Positions 45,104-57,262 are shown, counted from the first letter of the stretch. The stretch: DNA of 64,000 nt from Stenopsyche tienmushanensis (GCA_008973525.1 WACJ01000316.1:302607-366606), one strand, 5' to 3'. Notes: generated by a model not told the origin, from the sequence alone. Program-made: numbers and translations.

Positions 45104-47328
45104 TTTTATTTATTGTAGTTTATTTCTTCCAATATTTTTTAAACTTACCGTTTACACTTGCAAATCATTATTAAGCATTTATGGCATTGCAAATCATGTC
45201 GGGTATTCGCTAGTAATTCATAAATTATATTTTTACTATTGTTACAAATCCAGTTGCTTAAATGCGGGCCTATCCAAAGCTATTATTTCACAATCTCTAA
45301 AATCTGTTGGTATGATGAAAATATTTACCACAATCCACAATTTGGATTTGTACCGAAACCTTTATAATAAGAATGCTGGATTTAATTCGCTCTAACAACA
45401 CTTAATTTGGATTAAATAAAGAGCTTAAATTTGTTATTTTGTCCCATCATACATATTCAGCAGCCAATTATCATTTCAGATCTGTGCCTGGAATGATGTT
45501 GATCCGATGCAAATTTTTCCGCATTTATACGATATATTTAATTAATTTTCCATCCATCTAATATTAATGAAATGTTGTTTATTGTAAGCCTGGATGATGC
45601 ATGCCACTCTGCATTAGTTGCGGATTATTTCGCATGTGCTTTGCAAATAAACGCCGTTGACGGATCATTCCGCACGAATCAGTGCAGTCTTTATGGGGAC
45701 ATTAATCAAATTCATTACGTTATCCACACGATTTAACACGTTCCCACGTGAATATAAAAGAGTGGAATACAGAATAAAATGCTATTAAAGCCGTTAACAT
45801 TGAAAATATGTGCGCGATTGTGTTGGGGTGTGTTCTTTTGAAGACAAAGCTCTTTGAGGAATGATTGTCTTCACTTTGCTCTACGTATGCCGGCCTGGGG
45901 CTCTGTCGGAATATTGTACCTCAAATATGGGTTATTGAGGATGCAATATGAGGTCGGCTATATGTAGTATGTTTTTTAGCGGAAATTGTCCATGGTTTAA
46001 AGCATTTGTATTTGGATTTGAAGACGCGCGAGGCCAAAGGAGCAATTCCCACCGTGAATCGTGCTTCACTCAATAACCACGTAACGCAGTTGTCTGCGAA
46101 GCACGACGCCGGGATTACCCATTAAATGGTGCTGCAAGAGTATTATGCCGCGAACCATAATGATGAGTAAATATATGTTTTCTTCGTAAAATAATATGGC
46201 TTAGAGAGTGCAAAATTATCAGTGCAGCAAGTGAGAGCAAGTTGGGTGTAGTCGGCGCATGGTACATTATGCAAGCAAGCCTCCGGCACGTTTCGCAATC
46301 TGCCCATGCCCCTGAGAGCGCCCTTTGCGTTTTGCAATTAAAACCATAAGCCACATCTTCCGACCTACCTCTCGCCATCCTCTAACCTTTACTCGAAAGA
46401 CCCTGTTTTCAAGTTTAATTTACTCTTAGATCGTCTCCGAATACATCCAAGACCGACGGTTATAATACAGGCTCAGTGACATCAGATATTTCGGGGCCAC
46501 GACAAGAAAAACTATCAAATTCAATTTAATGACATAACCCAATACATTTTTACTCTACAACTTTCAGAATTATTATATAATAGTATATAAGAATTTATCA
46601 ATTCACTAAACAAAATTTTACCGCAACGAAAAATAAAAAAACGTGTCCATTAATGATGTGTCTTAAAAAATTACCTTTTTGTGTCATATATAATAAAATA
46701 GGTATAGCGTTTGTATTATGCTACGTATAGATAAACACAATAGAGGTGACACAGCGCATGCGCGTAGCGTCTCTATGATGTATGCGATGAAGATATCAAA
46801 GTCTACGAACGATTCTCCATCTCTTTCCAGCTAATTTTATGCATTGCTTTTATCACTTTTTGTGCAACTTTTTTTGTACGACTTTTTTTGTGCGACTTTT
46901 TTTGTGCGATTTTGAACTTACCGAAATTCGGAAAAAAATATATGATTTTTGACTGTTTAAATTATGTTTCATCTGCTATCGCTGAATTACTAGCAAACTT
47001 TTTAAGAGGTATAAATTTTTTCAATATTTCGACTTATAAAAATACATTCTCCAGATAAAGTCGGTCCTACAAGGATGAAATCTTTAAATGCATTTCTCTC
47101 AAAACTACTTTTTTTTAACGCGGTTGACATAATATCTCAAGTTTTAATTAATATATTTACTTCAAATTTGGTATAAACCTTTATTATATAACCTTCTATT
47201 GTTTCTAGCAGATTTATGCTAAAATTTAGTTTTAAACTTTTTAAAAAACAATAAAACTGAAAAAATAAGGGAAAAAAATGACATCAATGCGCATACTATT
47301 TATTCCGAAGAAGAGAGCAATTTTGAGT
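45104..47328. other. Presumed intron with a short tandem repeat
   Basis: The 46.0-46.4 kb part is GC-richer with overlapping minus frames and no motif. 46680-46800 is related in reverse to 26040-26170. A tandem array sits at 46855-46909. Nothing else was recognised. Confidence 0.4.
46855..46909 (+). repeat. Short tandem array of CTTTTTTTGTGCGA-like units
   Basis: Three to four units of about 16-17 bases (AACTTTTTTTGTACG and variants). The same motif occurs singly at about 47610 and 48892, where it opens a 90-base direct repeat. Confidence 0.7.
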
Positions 47329-47440
47329 CAGTGGTTCTTAAACTTACATAGTTAGCGGACCCCCTCAAGAGCAAAATTTATTTTGCGAACCCCCTCGTGA
47401 ACAAATTTCATTTTGGCGGACCCCATTCCAACCCTTGTGA
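47329..47440 (+). mobile_element. hAT-type terminus (CAGTGGTTCTTAAACT)
   Basis: Begins CAGTGGTTCTTAAACTTA followed by GCGGACCCCCTC, a terminus type common in hAT elements. The same end in reverse orientation is at 54160-54214. The far end of this element was not found. Confidence 0.6.
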
Positions 47441-47599
47441 CTTATTTTTTCAAACAAACAAAAGTTTCTTAATCAAAATAAATCTTTTTACAATGTTTTT
47501 TGTAAATTTTTCCACGAAAATATATTTTTATTACCCCATTTTAAGAACCTTTTAATTTTACCAAAAATGTTCTTTATAATTGCCTGATTGTTTTCCTAA

Positions 47600-47690
47600 T
47601 TTTTATCAACTTTTTTTGTGCGATATTGGGTATATTTTATATAGCTATTTCAAAGTTATGCGGTTTTTAAAATTCATGCTATGTAGCTAT
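47600..47690 (+). repeat. Direct repeat W, copy 1
   Basis: TTTTTTTGTGCGA, GGGTATATTTTATATAG, TTTCAAAG and TGCGGTTTTTAAAAT match 48885-48975 in order. The two copies flank the 47841-48383 element. Confidence 0.65.
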
Positions 47691-47840
47691 GTTTGTGTAG
47701 TATATAAAAAGTGTTAAGGGGGCGCTTCATTTGAATGTGTGCCGCAGAGAGAGTAGATACGATTCTTCTTCTCTTTCCAAACAACTGCCGCTTGCAGTTT
47801 TATTTTTCGTGTCGTTCAACCCAATTTTTCAGATTTTGCA

Positions 47841-48383
47841 TTAACACTTTCGTGGCCGGTGATGCATATGTTGCATCACCGGCCATTCCATCACTGAAAA
47901 TCACTTTTCAATTATTTTTAGCATTTCCAGCAAAATTGAAAAAAAAACGAAGCCGTTGTTGTGATCGCTTTGTGGTTCTCTTTAAATATTGTCAATTATT
48001 TTTTTTAATCCATCTCACTTTTCAATTATTTTTCGCATTTCCAGCAAAATTGAAAAAAAAACGAAGCCGTTGTTGTGATCGCTTTGTGGTTCTCTTTAAA
48101 TATTGTCAATTATTTTTTTTAATCCATCTCACTGGTTTGGATGCATCCATCGGGAAAAAATGTTTATACAGAGTGAGAAAAACACGTTTTCCCCGTACGA
48201 TTTGATTGGAATACAACATATTCGACGTGCGCTCTCGATGAAAGCAATGACGAGTAAAACGTTATAAATTCGCATTTTCGCGATAGCATCGCGTTATTTG
48301 ATTTTTGCAGCTCTTTGCTTATTAAAAGCGCATTTTATGCATTTTTATTTTTGTTCGGAGCATTCGATGCAAACCACGAAAGT
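47841..48383. mobile_element. TTAA-type element, family Q copy 2, carrying a tandem duplication
   Basis: Left end TTAACACTTTCGTGGCC leads into a 13-bp perfect hairpin, GGCCGGTGATGCA / TGCATCACCGGCC with a 5-base loop (47854-47884). The same layout is at 24639. The right end on the other strand is CACTTTCGTGGTTTGCATCG, matching the family, but the TTAA next to it is lost. The interior includes two copies of a 114-bp unit. No transposase is present; the class is inferred from family Q copy 1. Confidence 0.6.
47901..48130. repeat. 114-bp near-perfect tandem duplication
   Basis: Copy 1 runs 47901-48014 and copy 2 starts at 48015. They differ at one base seen by eye (TTTTAGCA versus TTTTCGCA). 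114 is a multiple of three, so the 156-codon frame through it (47735-48205) stays open and its peptide repeats 38 residues. That frame has no other support and begins outside the element, so it is not called a gene. Confidence 0.9.
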
Positions 48384-49162
48384 GCGGCCGCCAACATGCA
48401 ATGGGCTTCCGTCGGCTCACAAAAACCGGAGCTCTTTCAGCGTTTTTAATAGAATAAAGTTAATCCCGAAATGTATCCATGTAATTCAGGATATCCAAAT
48501 CCACAAGAAAAAAGTAGGCTTCTAAAATTAATTTCACCTTTAACAATGTATTCCTTCCCGCTTATATTAGGGAGAATGGAAATTAATCAAAATCATAGGA
48601 CTTCTTTTACATTCTATTTGCATCGAATGGTTTAGGAAATACGTATTTTTTATCACCAACTATTAATGTTATTGATATCTATTGGTACTACATAGTAAAT
48701 ATAAATAAATTAAACCATAAATTTGAATTCCCGATGAATTGTTGTTAATCGAACAAGAACATCAGAATATGATCTGGACATATTTTGTATTCAAGTGCAA
48801 AACTTACTAATTTAAGTTTAAAAAGAGCAACCAGTTCCTATTCCTAAGCCATTTGTAATGCCATGCTTTATTGTTTTCCTGTTTTTTATTAACTTTTTTG
48901 TACGATTTTGGATATATTTTATATAGTTACTGTTTCAAAGCAATGCGGTTTTTAAAATCCATGGAATGCATCTTCATTTTTTCTATGTAAATGTATGTCT
49001 TTTTTATGTGATTTTCCGCGGAACGCATCTGTCGCACAAAAAAAGGTTTAAGTGTACTGTTTCATCGAGATAATATTAGGCCACATTCTGCTAAATTTAT
49101 GCGAATAAAAATAACGGAGCTTGATGTAAAAATTCTACCCAATTCATCTTATTTATTAGATA
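48384..49162. other. Presumed intron with direct repeat W copy 2
   Basis: Contains repeat W copy 2 at 48885-48975. Nothing else was recognised. Confidence 0.45.
48885..48975 (+). repeat. Direct repeat W, copy 2
   Basis: TTTTTTGTACGATTTTGGAT, ATATTTTATATAG, TTTCAAAG and TGCGGTTTTTAAAAT match 47600-47690. Confidence 0.65.
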
Positions 49163-49572
49163 CTAGCGAATATTCGTCATGCGTTGCAATGCCATAGCCG
49201 AATAGCTAGGATCCAAAAGCATATATACACGCTCTCGTCTCGAAGACCGACTCAACTACCGTATTGCGCGCAGCCCAAACTTAATTTCACCAAATGCGCC
49301 AATATGGTGCATCCATACAATATTTTATTATGCCTATGTTATTCTAGCAAGTGTAAACAGTAAGTTAACAAAGTTTTATCTCAATTAAATGAACGGTATG
49401 GTATCGCATTAAATACGAACAAACAAACATTGATTTTTATTACATTACATAGACTATGCCTATGTTACTCGCGCAATCTTTAGCAATAAGTGCGCAAAAT
49501 TTTATCGTTATCTGATGAACGGTATGGTAGCGCATTACATACGAACAAAGAGAGATTAATTTTTATACATGA
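49163..49572 (+). repeat. Dimeric 120-bp repeat family, copy 10 (module B)
   Basis: Edge CTAGCGAATATTCGTCATGC with GTTGCAATGCCATAGCC, a shortened module B (AGCTAGGATCCAAAAGC, TCGAAGACCGACTC, GCGCCAATATGGTGCATCC), then two cores ending TTTTTATACATGAG. Confidence 0.85.
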
Positions 49573-50998
49573 GTTGGTACTCTATAATTATACGTCTTTA
49601 ATTTTTCTTGCATTAAATCATACGCATATAACATTTTGAAAATTATTATGTTAATTAAGTAGTCGGCATCGTTTCCTTGAAATTATTGTTATATTTCTTG
49701 ATTGAAAAGAGTTCCGTTGGCATTAAGTGCATCCAGGTGGAGTATTATTTAGGGGTGGAAAATTGCTCTGAATCAAATTTAATAAACGTCGAAATGGTAC
49801 ACATTTTACGTCGCCCGATACATAATATCGTCGCTCAAGAGGGGGATGTGAATATGTTTCACAATTATCGAGTGAAATAATGGTTTTCAGCAGCGAGGCC
49901 AACATAAAAAATAATTTCAACCCTCGACAGAGCTGAAATCGCAATGCTGCAATCATTGAACAACCGATTTTGTGCACGCAAAGCTCTATTGCTCAATCAA
50001 TTACTTTTGATTTTTCGATTAAGTACCTTTTTCCCGGTTGCCATGAAAATATTTTACTGGTCATTGCTCCCGATAATTGCTTTTGGGCGGAAAAAAGCGC
50101 TTTTTTGTGAATGGGAATCATTTGTGAGAAATTTACGTATGAACATTTTGGCCTTTGAAACGTTCATTTCTATTAAGGCATAACACTAACATTTGATTGC
50201 CTTCTTTGCGTCATTGTAATGAAATATCATAGTTTGATATAAAATTACTTTTTATAATATCAATTTAATGGGCTAGATTTATGCTCGCGGTATGAATATA
50301 TCGTCAGAATTATACGTTTCGACGATTTTTCATTAGAAAAAGCCTCTTATTTCATATAGAAATGCCATGGATCATCCATCAGGATAAGAAATGACAATTT
50401 TAAACAGCATTTTTTTAATATAAACTGATCGATAATAAAGTGCATATACACAAACAGGAAAAATATCGAATATGGGAAAAAAGTGTGCATAAGTGATGGA
50501 AAAAAATATGGCTGAATACACAATGCATTTCATTCTTTACATGACTGACATGTGAAAGCAATCAGAGAGCTGTCAACATATCCGCAACCTAACATCACTG
50601 TCATTACGGAATATTCCGTTATTGAGGAATATGCAGTTGAGTTACTCCATAATGCATGTTGATGATTGCTTTTACACGTCACGAGATTCGTTGACGCCAT
50701 ATACGTAACATAGAGTTCTCCGATACTAAAATCATTCAAACTGCGTTAGCGTTTATGACCGCAGATTGTAACAGGACCAAAGGCTGCTTCAAACATATTT
50801 AAAAAGTGAAAAAACCCATCCATCGGCTTTGATATGGTATAAATGTCCACACAAAACCGCTTAGAACCAATTTGTCAAAGACCAACTTCAATAGGTCCAG
50901 AACTGGGATCAATATATACACCATCACATTCAGCTTAACAGTTTAAGCATTGAAAATAATGTAATTTTATTCCCATATTGCAAAAAATAAAACGTCTA
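49573..50998. other. Presumed intron, nothing recognised
   Basis: Overlapping frames at 49677-50183 on both strands show no motif. No repeat or RNA gene was recognised. Confidence 0.4.
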
Positions 50999-51656
50999 TT
51001 AACGCATTCACGGACACGTCTGCAATTGCAGACGAATGTGATAAGCGTTTATTGCCTTGTATGTGTTCCTTATTCTGTTGTTGACTCTAATGATTACTCT
51101 AGTGCAGCTGCTCGAAGACCGACTTAACCACCGTATTGTGTGCGCATCCTTTCTATCTCCGTACCCACAGCCCAAACTTCAATTCACCAGACCAATATGC
51201 GCCAACATGGTATATCCATACAATATTTTTACTATATTTATGTTATTACACCAAGCGTAAACAATAAGTTCACAAAATTTTATCACAATCGAATGAACAG
51301 TATGAAAGCGCATTAAATACGGACAAACAAACATTGATTTTTATACACTAGAATATGCTTATGTTACTCACGCAATCTTTAGCAATAAGTGGACGAAGTT
51401 TTATCGCAATATAATAAACGATATGGTAGCGCATTATATACGAACAAAGACTAATTACATCAGATGGATAAATATTTTTGTTATTTTTGCAAATTTGTAA
51501 ATATCGGAATCATTTTACAAATACCTAGATATATGAATTGAATACGATTTTAACAATAAAAATGTTGAGAACAACTACTTTTGATTTTTATGATGGCTTA
51601 ACTCAATTTTTATGTTCATGAATTAAATCATTAGCCCTTGTCTGCAAATGGGTTAA
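50999..51656. mobile_element. TTAA-flanked element, family P copy 2, with nested repeat
   Basis: Left end TTAACGCATTCACGGACAC, followed by palindromic GTCTGCAATTGCAGAC. The right end on the other strand is TTAACCCATTTGCAGAC. TTAA lies at both ends. The last 70 bases resemble those of 23094-23398 (GATGGCTTAACTC, TTATGTTCATGAATT). A dimeric repeat copy (51103-51452) is inserted inside; without it the element is about 300 bp, the size of copy 1. Confidence 0.7.
51103..51452 (+). repeat. Dimeric 120-bp repeat family, copy 11 (module B, 5' truncated)
   Basis: Begins in module B (CTCGAAGACCGACTTAACCA), continues GCGCCAACATGGTATATCC, and has two degenerate cores (GAACAGTATGAAAGC, AAACGATATGGTAGC). 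Nested in the TTAA element, so younger than it. Confidence 0.8.
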
Positions 51657-51689
51657 CACATTATTTGCGGGAAATGTATTTTTACCATC

Positions 51690-51990
51690 TTAATATATAT
51701 AAATTATCTTTGTTCGTATATAGTACGTTGCCATATCGTTTATCAAATTGCAATAAAATTTCATCCACTTATTGTTAAAGATTGCGTGAGTAACATAGGT
51801 ATTGTCTAGTATATAAAAATCAATGTTTGTTTGTCTGTATTTAATGTGCTACCATACCGTTCATCCGATTGCAATAAAACTTTGTCAACTTATTGTTTAT
51901 ACTCGCGAAAATAACATAGGTATAGTAAAATTATTGTTTGTGTACGCAGTTTGTTATGTGAGACATTTAGCGTATGCATTTTGGCGCATA
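51690..51990 (-). repeat. Dimeric 120-bp repeat family, copy 12 (module B)
   Basis: Reverse orientation: two cores (CATATCGTTTATC, CATACCGTTCATCC) about 120 bases apart, then GTTTGTGTACGCAGTTTGTT and a degenerate edge. It converges with copy 11, only 240 bases away. Confidence 0.8.
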
Positions 51991-53699
51991 TTCAACTTCT
52001 GGTTGGAGTTTTACTTTTCGTGATGTTCAAGTCAATATGCACCTATGGGAGAAAGTGGCGCGTGTTAGTCCCTCAACAGAAATGTGTTAACATATGAAAT
52101 TCCAGTTATCCGGGATAAATTCGAAATGTATATTTATATGGATGAATAATGTGTCTATGCAAGGATAATCTGATAAAATAATCGATGCCCTATTAATGCG
52201 CGATTTTTCACATAGCGCGCATATTAATCCGGCCCGGGCTTAAAATTAATGAAGAATATATTTCGCATTCGGAATTCGTATCTCGATTTTTCCCGCGTAT
52301 ATGAACAGTTACCATTCATTCAAAATGGGTTTAATTAACCGGACCGTGATTGGTTTTGTTCATGGCAGCTGAGTTCAGTCAAACGGAGCAAACGTTCAAT
52401 AGAATTTTATCGATATTAACTGACGTAATTCAGAAATTTTCGGATCTTAGGGCCTTGATAAATTCAATCCGAAGATTCCTTCCAGAAATATTTTCCCGTT
52501 CAATAAAGAAGAAAAAAATCCTTTGAAATGTCCGTAAATTCCCTGGACGCAAACGGCGAATGGATGCTAATTAATTTGCAGCGAATTGGATGTATTTTGT
52601 GTAGTTTGGCTGAAAACGCCTCATTGATATATGACCGGCGTGACGTAATTTAAATGCGCCGTAAAACGACTCCATTAGTAGCGATTACTCCTTTTTATAT
52701 CGCATAGTCAATTAAGTCTTTTGATTTTAAACAGTATAAAGCCGATCCTCTCTGCGTCCGTTAATCGAGTGTACAACTTAAAAGAGCAATACAATTAGGC
52801 TTTAACAGTGACCGAGTTTACAGTCCATTAGCGCAACTACATTGCAGATCGTATCGGATCGTACGTATTGATGACACAAATGTGGCTACGCAGATTCCGA
52901 CTGCGATTTTAAACGCTCAGCCACTCGACAATAAAATGCAGATGTCATTGTCGACAATAAAAGACGTGGATATGAAGCAGATATGCTCCATGTCGACAGC
53001 CACCTTCACATACAATAATGTCTAATAGTGATGACTTTATATGGCGCGGTACATACGAGGGCCCTCCTGATTTATATCCGCCAACAGCCATAAACATTTT
53101 AAATTCGAAGCTTTATTGCTTCATTTTTCTGCTTTATGTCGATACGAATATCAAAATAAGTCTGCGTATTGCAATTTTACATGCGAGCAAACTAGTTGAA
53201 CTTTTTATGGGCTCTTCAGCTGTTTGCCTTTCAATTTTGTCGCGTAACTATCGAAATTTATTCGAAAGTACGAATAAAAATGCACACAAAATGTGTACTA
53301 AATCTGTTCAAATTTTAATGATGTTACTCAATTCAAAGAATTTAATAATAAATCCTGACTTAAATACTTTAATAATTACATATATATATATTAGTAGAAC
53401 CCAAAATTGTTTTCGTTTTATTGCTTGACCGTTTTTTGGGGATTGATTGCACTTAGGCTGTAGCACTTTCAACTCATGTTTTGCACTCTTTTGATGACTA
53501 TACTAATCAAGAATAAATTGTGATTTTTAAAATTCAAATTTGACAACCCAATTTACAATAGATCGAATTTTGGTATACAAACAACTTCCAAAAATAGAAT
53601 CCGAAACGTAGTTTTTAGGCGACTTAATAACTGGATATGAGAAATGGCTTCTTTATTCTAGTTATGGACGCAAAAATTAACGGCTGTCGAAGGGTCAGA
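51991..53699. other. Presumed intron, nothing recognised
   Basis: GC-richer unique-looking DNA at 52.2-53.1 kb. The 136-codon frame at 53018-53428 begins MSNSDDFIWRGTYEG and lacks any recognised motif. It is long for chance in this AT content, but its composition drifts to intron-like. No repeat was recognised. Confidence 0.4.
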
Positions 53700-53850
53700 T
53701 AGTAAAACCGACTTTTTGTCGGTTTTAAAACCCGGTTTTTGGGTAAAAATTTTGACCTTCGAAAACCGGTTTTTTGGTCCTTTTTGAACCTTTCTCGCTA
53801 TTAATTCTTATCTTTACAATAGGCTGCAAAATCCAAAAAGTATATCATAA
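53700..53850. mobile_element. hAT-like terminal fragment
   Basis: GTCGGTTTTAAAACCCGG, GAAAACCGGTTTTTTGG and ACAATAGG-TGCAAAAT blocks match 40010-40250 within the hAT-like element. Outer end and duplication not resolved. Confidence 0.55.
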
Positions 53851-53906
53851 AATAGAATGTTTGCACTTGCTTAAAAAATGAAAATATTGAAATGAATGTA
53901 AGCATA

Positions 53907-54110
53907 TTAACCCTTTAAAGAGGAAAGACACAGAGTTGTGTCCGAATTCCAGTGATTCAGAAAGAGCATTCTTACACATTGAGCTTGGAGAATGACAGAG
54001 ATGGAGAGTGTCTTACATGTTGAGTTTGGATAAAAACAGAGACGGAGAGAGTATGTTACGTACATCGTACGATTGTAATAATTGTGACTTGTGATCTTCT
54101 TATAACGTTA
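53907..54110 (+). mobile_element. TTAA-type terminus, family S copy 1
   Basis: TTAACCCTTTAAAGAGG, then GACACAGAGTTGTGTCCGAA, TTCCAGTGATTCAGAAA and, near the far side, TACGTACATCGTACGATTGT. The same order occurs at 56896-57035. GACACAGAGTTGTGTC is a short palindrome. No right end was identified. Confidence 0.55.
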
Positions 54111-54159
54111 TCTGTAAATAATTTCAAGAAAATTTCTTGTTCAAGTATAGGTAAATATC

Positions 54160-54214
54160 TTTTTTATATCCGCGGACCCCCAGAGGTCCAGGGACGCCTG
54201 TTTAAGAACCGCTG
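54160..54214 (-). mobile_element. hAT-type terminus, reverse
   Basis: On the minus strand: CAGCGGTTCTTAAACAGG, then GGGGGTCCGCGG. The same type as 47329, but flanking bases do not match as a target duplication, so the two are not ends of one element. Confidence 0.6.
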
Positions 54215-54359
54215 GTTTAAATGGTTGGATATAATTTAGTATAGTTGGTATATTGAGCTAGATCTTGGACCTTGGAGCTTGGAAGATCGGAATTGTTAAT
54301 AAGTCATCGTCCAAGCTTAATCTGATTTATTGGATCTGAAAAAGTAAATACACTCATCT

Positions 54360-54525
54360 ATTATATAAAAATAAATATCTATTTGTTCATATGTAATGCA
54401 CTGCCATACTGTTCAACAGATTGCAATAGAACTTTGTCCACTTATTGATAAGGATTGCGCAAGTAACATAGGTATAGTCTAATATATAAAAACCAATGTT
54501 TGTTTGGCCATATTTAATGCGCTAA
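54360..54525 (-). repeat. Dimeric 120-bp repeat family, copy 13 (truncated)
   Basis: One full unit with CATACTGTTCA and part of a second, breaking off at GGCCATATTTAATGCGCTAA before the second core. Confidence 0.8.
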
Positions 54526-56689
54526 ATAGGTGGAGAATGATTATATCTAACAATAGAAATTTGGTAATAATGTGTTAAAAATAGAAAATATGAGCATTTA
54601 ATTCTTTCATTTAAAAAACGAAAATATTTATAGGTATCTATTTTACATTCCAATTCAATTCAATTTGCATGATTCAAATGCAAAAATACATTCAGACAGG
54701 GCTTCGAACCGTTATTTTTGCTTTTAATTGTTAATTTCTGTTCAGTTCTAAACATTTTTATCCATTTGGTTAAAGTTTTCCCTTCGATAATAAACGGTTT
54801 TGTCATATAAAAATTAGAACTGGAAGTATTTAATAATATAATTTATTAAACGAAAGGATGTTGACTTGACGCTTATTAGCTGGAAGTTTGGGAGTCCCAG
54901 CTTGTAGTACATAGCACTAGGAAACAAATTGAAATCTGAGAGTGCCAATCTGGGTAAATAGCAAATATATAGGAAGAGATAAGTTAAACAAAATGGATAA
55001 TAATGTTTTAATTAAAATTAAAAGCTAGATTTGGATTTGAATACATACAAACAAATTTTGCATAATTGCATGAATACAAAAATCAACCAAACATTCTAAC
55101 GCGTAAAACATGTACCGAACCAAAAAAAAACGATATTTTCGATTTTAACTCCGACAGAAATAATGGTTTTATCGATTTTCAGTATAAATCTGGTTCGAAC
55201 ATTGAAGGCCGGTATAACCACAAAAGTTGTATATTAGGGCTTTATTTGATATTCATAGCCTTTTTAAATAATTTTTAATATGTGATAAATGTATTCATAT
55301 ATTAACTGTTCAAATGAATTTGATATATTATGCTGTTGTTAATGGTGGATGAGCAAATCTTCCATATTAAAAGAATTTCGAGCGTAGGCTCCAGCTAACA
55401 ACACGATATTATTGGAGCATATGTACGTCTAATCCGGCTTTAAAAGAATTTTCACAGGCTTTAAGACATGAATATGTATCCAACAAATTAATGGTAAGCG
55501 GCCAGGAAATTTCTCGCATAAAAAGCATACTCACGTAGCCGTTGAAAAAAGACATCCGCATGCAAAGCATCAAGTATCTGAGCCGATCTCCATACAAGTG
55601 CCGAGAACGCCGCATTAGAATGTAAATGGAGTTATTAAAACATTAAGCTGCGCTTTCTTTGAATCCTCGAGCATTATTAATATGCAACACGTTTCAACAT
55701 TGGCAATTAGAGTGTTGCAATGAGTGCGGCGCTCGTTGTTCTTCATATATGCATTTGGGGTTGTTGGTGGTGAAATTTGAGCTCGCAACAAGGCAGATTG
55801 TTCGAATACTGATTCGATACATACGTACATTTGCATCGCGATCCTCCACCGTGCCGAGTCGGCATCCGTAAAATCGAATTATTAATTAAATCCAAAACGG
55901 GGTCTATGCCATTCAGCCAAAGTGTGCAGAATGGATTGTTAGTTTCTGTTGTGCTTAAGTGGTATGCACAGTACAATCGTTTCGAGGTTGATGGCGCTTT
56001 TATTATGGCCCTCGTTAAAAGCTTTCCATTTAATTGAGTTTTTAAACTGAAAAAATCGCAAAAACTACATTCATTAACCCCTTGACTAAAAGAGTCGCCC
56101 ACTTAAATTCGGTTTCTTTTATGGCTGTTTTATGCTCTTGTCGGCTCGAAAACTTTGAATTTATAATAATGAATTCCACTCTATGAAATACGACGTATTA
56201 ATGACCTCTTATGCAACGACATACAAATCTAATTGCAACGATTCAGTTTAGAAACGTAATTTAGAGTATGAAAATCTAGTTTTCTATATAATCATGATAT
56301 TACGATACACTTTGATTGGATCAACGATCTTCTTACGGGACATTTCTACCTTGTTGTTTAAAAAAAAATCTTTTTTTCTTCGTGTATCGAAAAGAGCCAA
56401 TGTTTAAGAATGCGATTAGTAAATTTCAAGTCAATGACGAAAGATAAAATTATATTTTATCATGATCGGTTAAAAGGTGTATGATTATTTTAAAAACAGA
56501 CAGACATACATACAATTATAGATATATGGAAGAAACCTCCCAGTCTCAAATTTGCGGGGGTAGGTTACTAGTGGTCGAAGATACACCTCAGTTGGTGTAG
56601 GAGTGAATCCGAGATGCATTTTTGCGTCACGTAGGACTTCATCTTAGCCCGATAGTGCCCTCTCAAGGAAAAGGGAGACTGGACTCTTT
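54526..56689. other. Presumed intron, nothing recognised
   Basis: Several frames on both strands over the same bases (55409-56102) cancel one another as evidence. TTAACCCCTTGACT at about 56076 may be another solo TTAA end. Nothing else was recognised. Confidence 0.4.
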
Positions 56690-56790
56690 GTAATCCAGAA
56701 ATCCATTTTCAGTAAAATAAACAAGATCGTCTAGAGTAGTTTTTACTATTTCTTGGGGAAAACTACTCAGTCTTTACAAATTTCCCACAC
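56690..56790 (-). repeat. Dispersed repeat Z, copy 3
   Basis: On the minus strand: TGTGTGGGAAATTTGTAAA, GAGTAGTTTTCC, AGAAATAGTAAAAACTACTC, TAGACGATC. It matches 22905-23030. Confidence 0.6.
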
Positions 56791-56895
56791 AACAGGCATT
56801 AATGTCATGCAGTGGACTTTTTGTGGCTGCACTAAGATATGATGGTGATAAATATATAGAAAAGTTAACTGTAAAAATATTTAATTAATTACTAT

Positions 56896-57035
56896 TTAAC
56901 CTTTTGTGGAGTTAAGACACGTATTTGTGTTCGAATTCCGGTGATTCAGAAAAATCATTTTTACACGCCGAGCTCGAAACAAAACAAAGATGGAGAGAGT
57001 ATCTTGCGTACATCGTACGATTGTACAGATCGTTA
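56896..57035 (+). mobile_element. TTAA-type terminus, family S copy 2
   Basis: TTAACCTTTTGTGGAGTTAA, GACACGTATTTGTGTTCGAA, TTCCGGTGATTCAGAAA and TACATCGTACGATTGTAC match 53907-54110. No right end was found. Confidence 0.55.
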
Positions 57036-57159
57036 ACCCAAATTTATTGACTAATAATGATTACCCAAATTAATCGATTTCAAGTATATTTTATATGTAC
57101 ACCTGATGAAATGAACGAATATTGTTTGCAATCGACAGTGTTTATTTGTTTATATATAA

Positions 57160-57262
57160 GCTTAATACACGCTGCGGATTGACAGATAAATGGATTTGTA
57201 GGGACGATAAGTGGCGGACATTGGAATATAGCATCAAAATTTATGATGATTTAAAATTAGCG
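57160..57262 (+). repeat. Dispersed repeat X, copy 3
   Basis: Matches 40505-40605 and, in reverse, 398-482: CACGCTGCGG, GACAGATAAATGGATTTGTA, GATAAGTGGCGGACATTGG, ATATAGCATC. Confidence 0.65.

Noticed and set aside
47329..54214. A single 6.9-kb hAT element bounded by CAGTGGTTCTTAAA and its reverse complement
   Set aside because: The ends match each other, but the eight bases outside each end differ and the interior is full of unrelated elements with no transposase. Two separate remnants are more likely.
55409..56102. Several overlapping frames on both strands
   Set aside because: Frames on opposite strands of the same bases, none with a motif. They reflect a patch of low stop-codon density.
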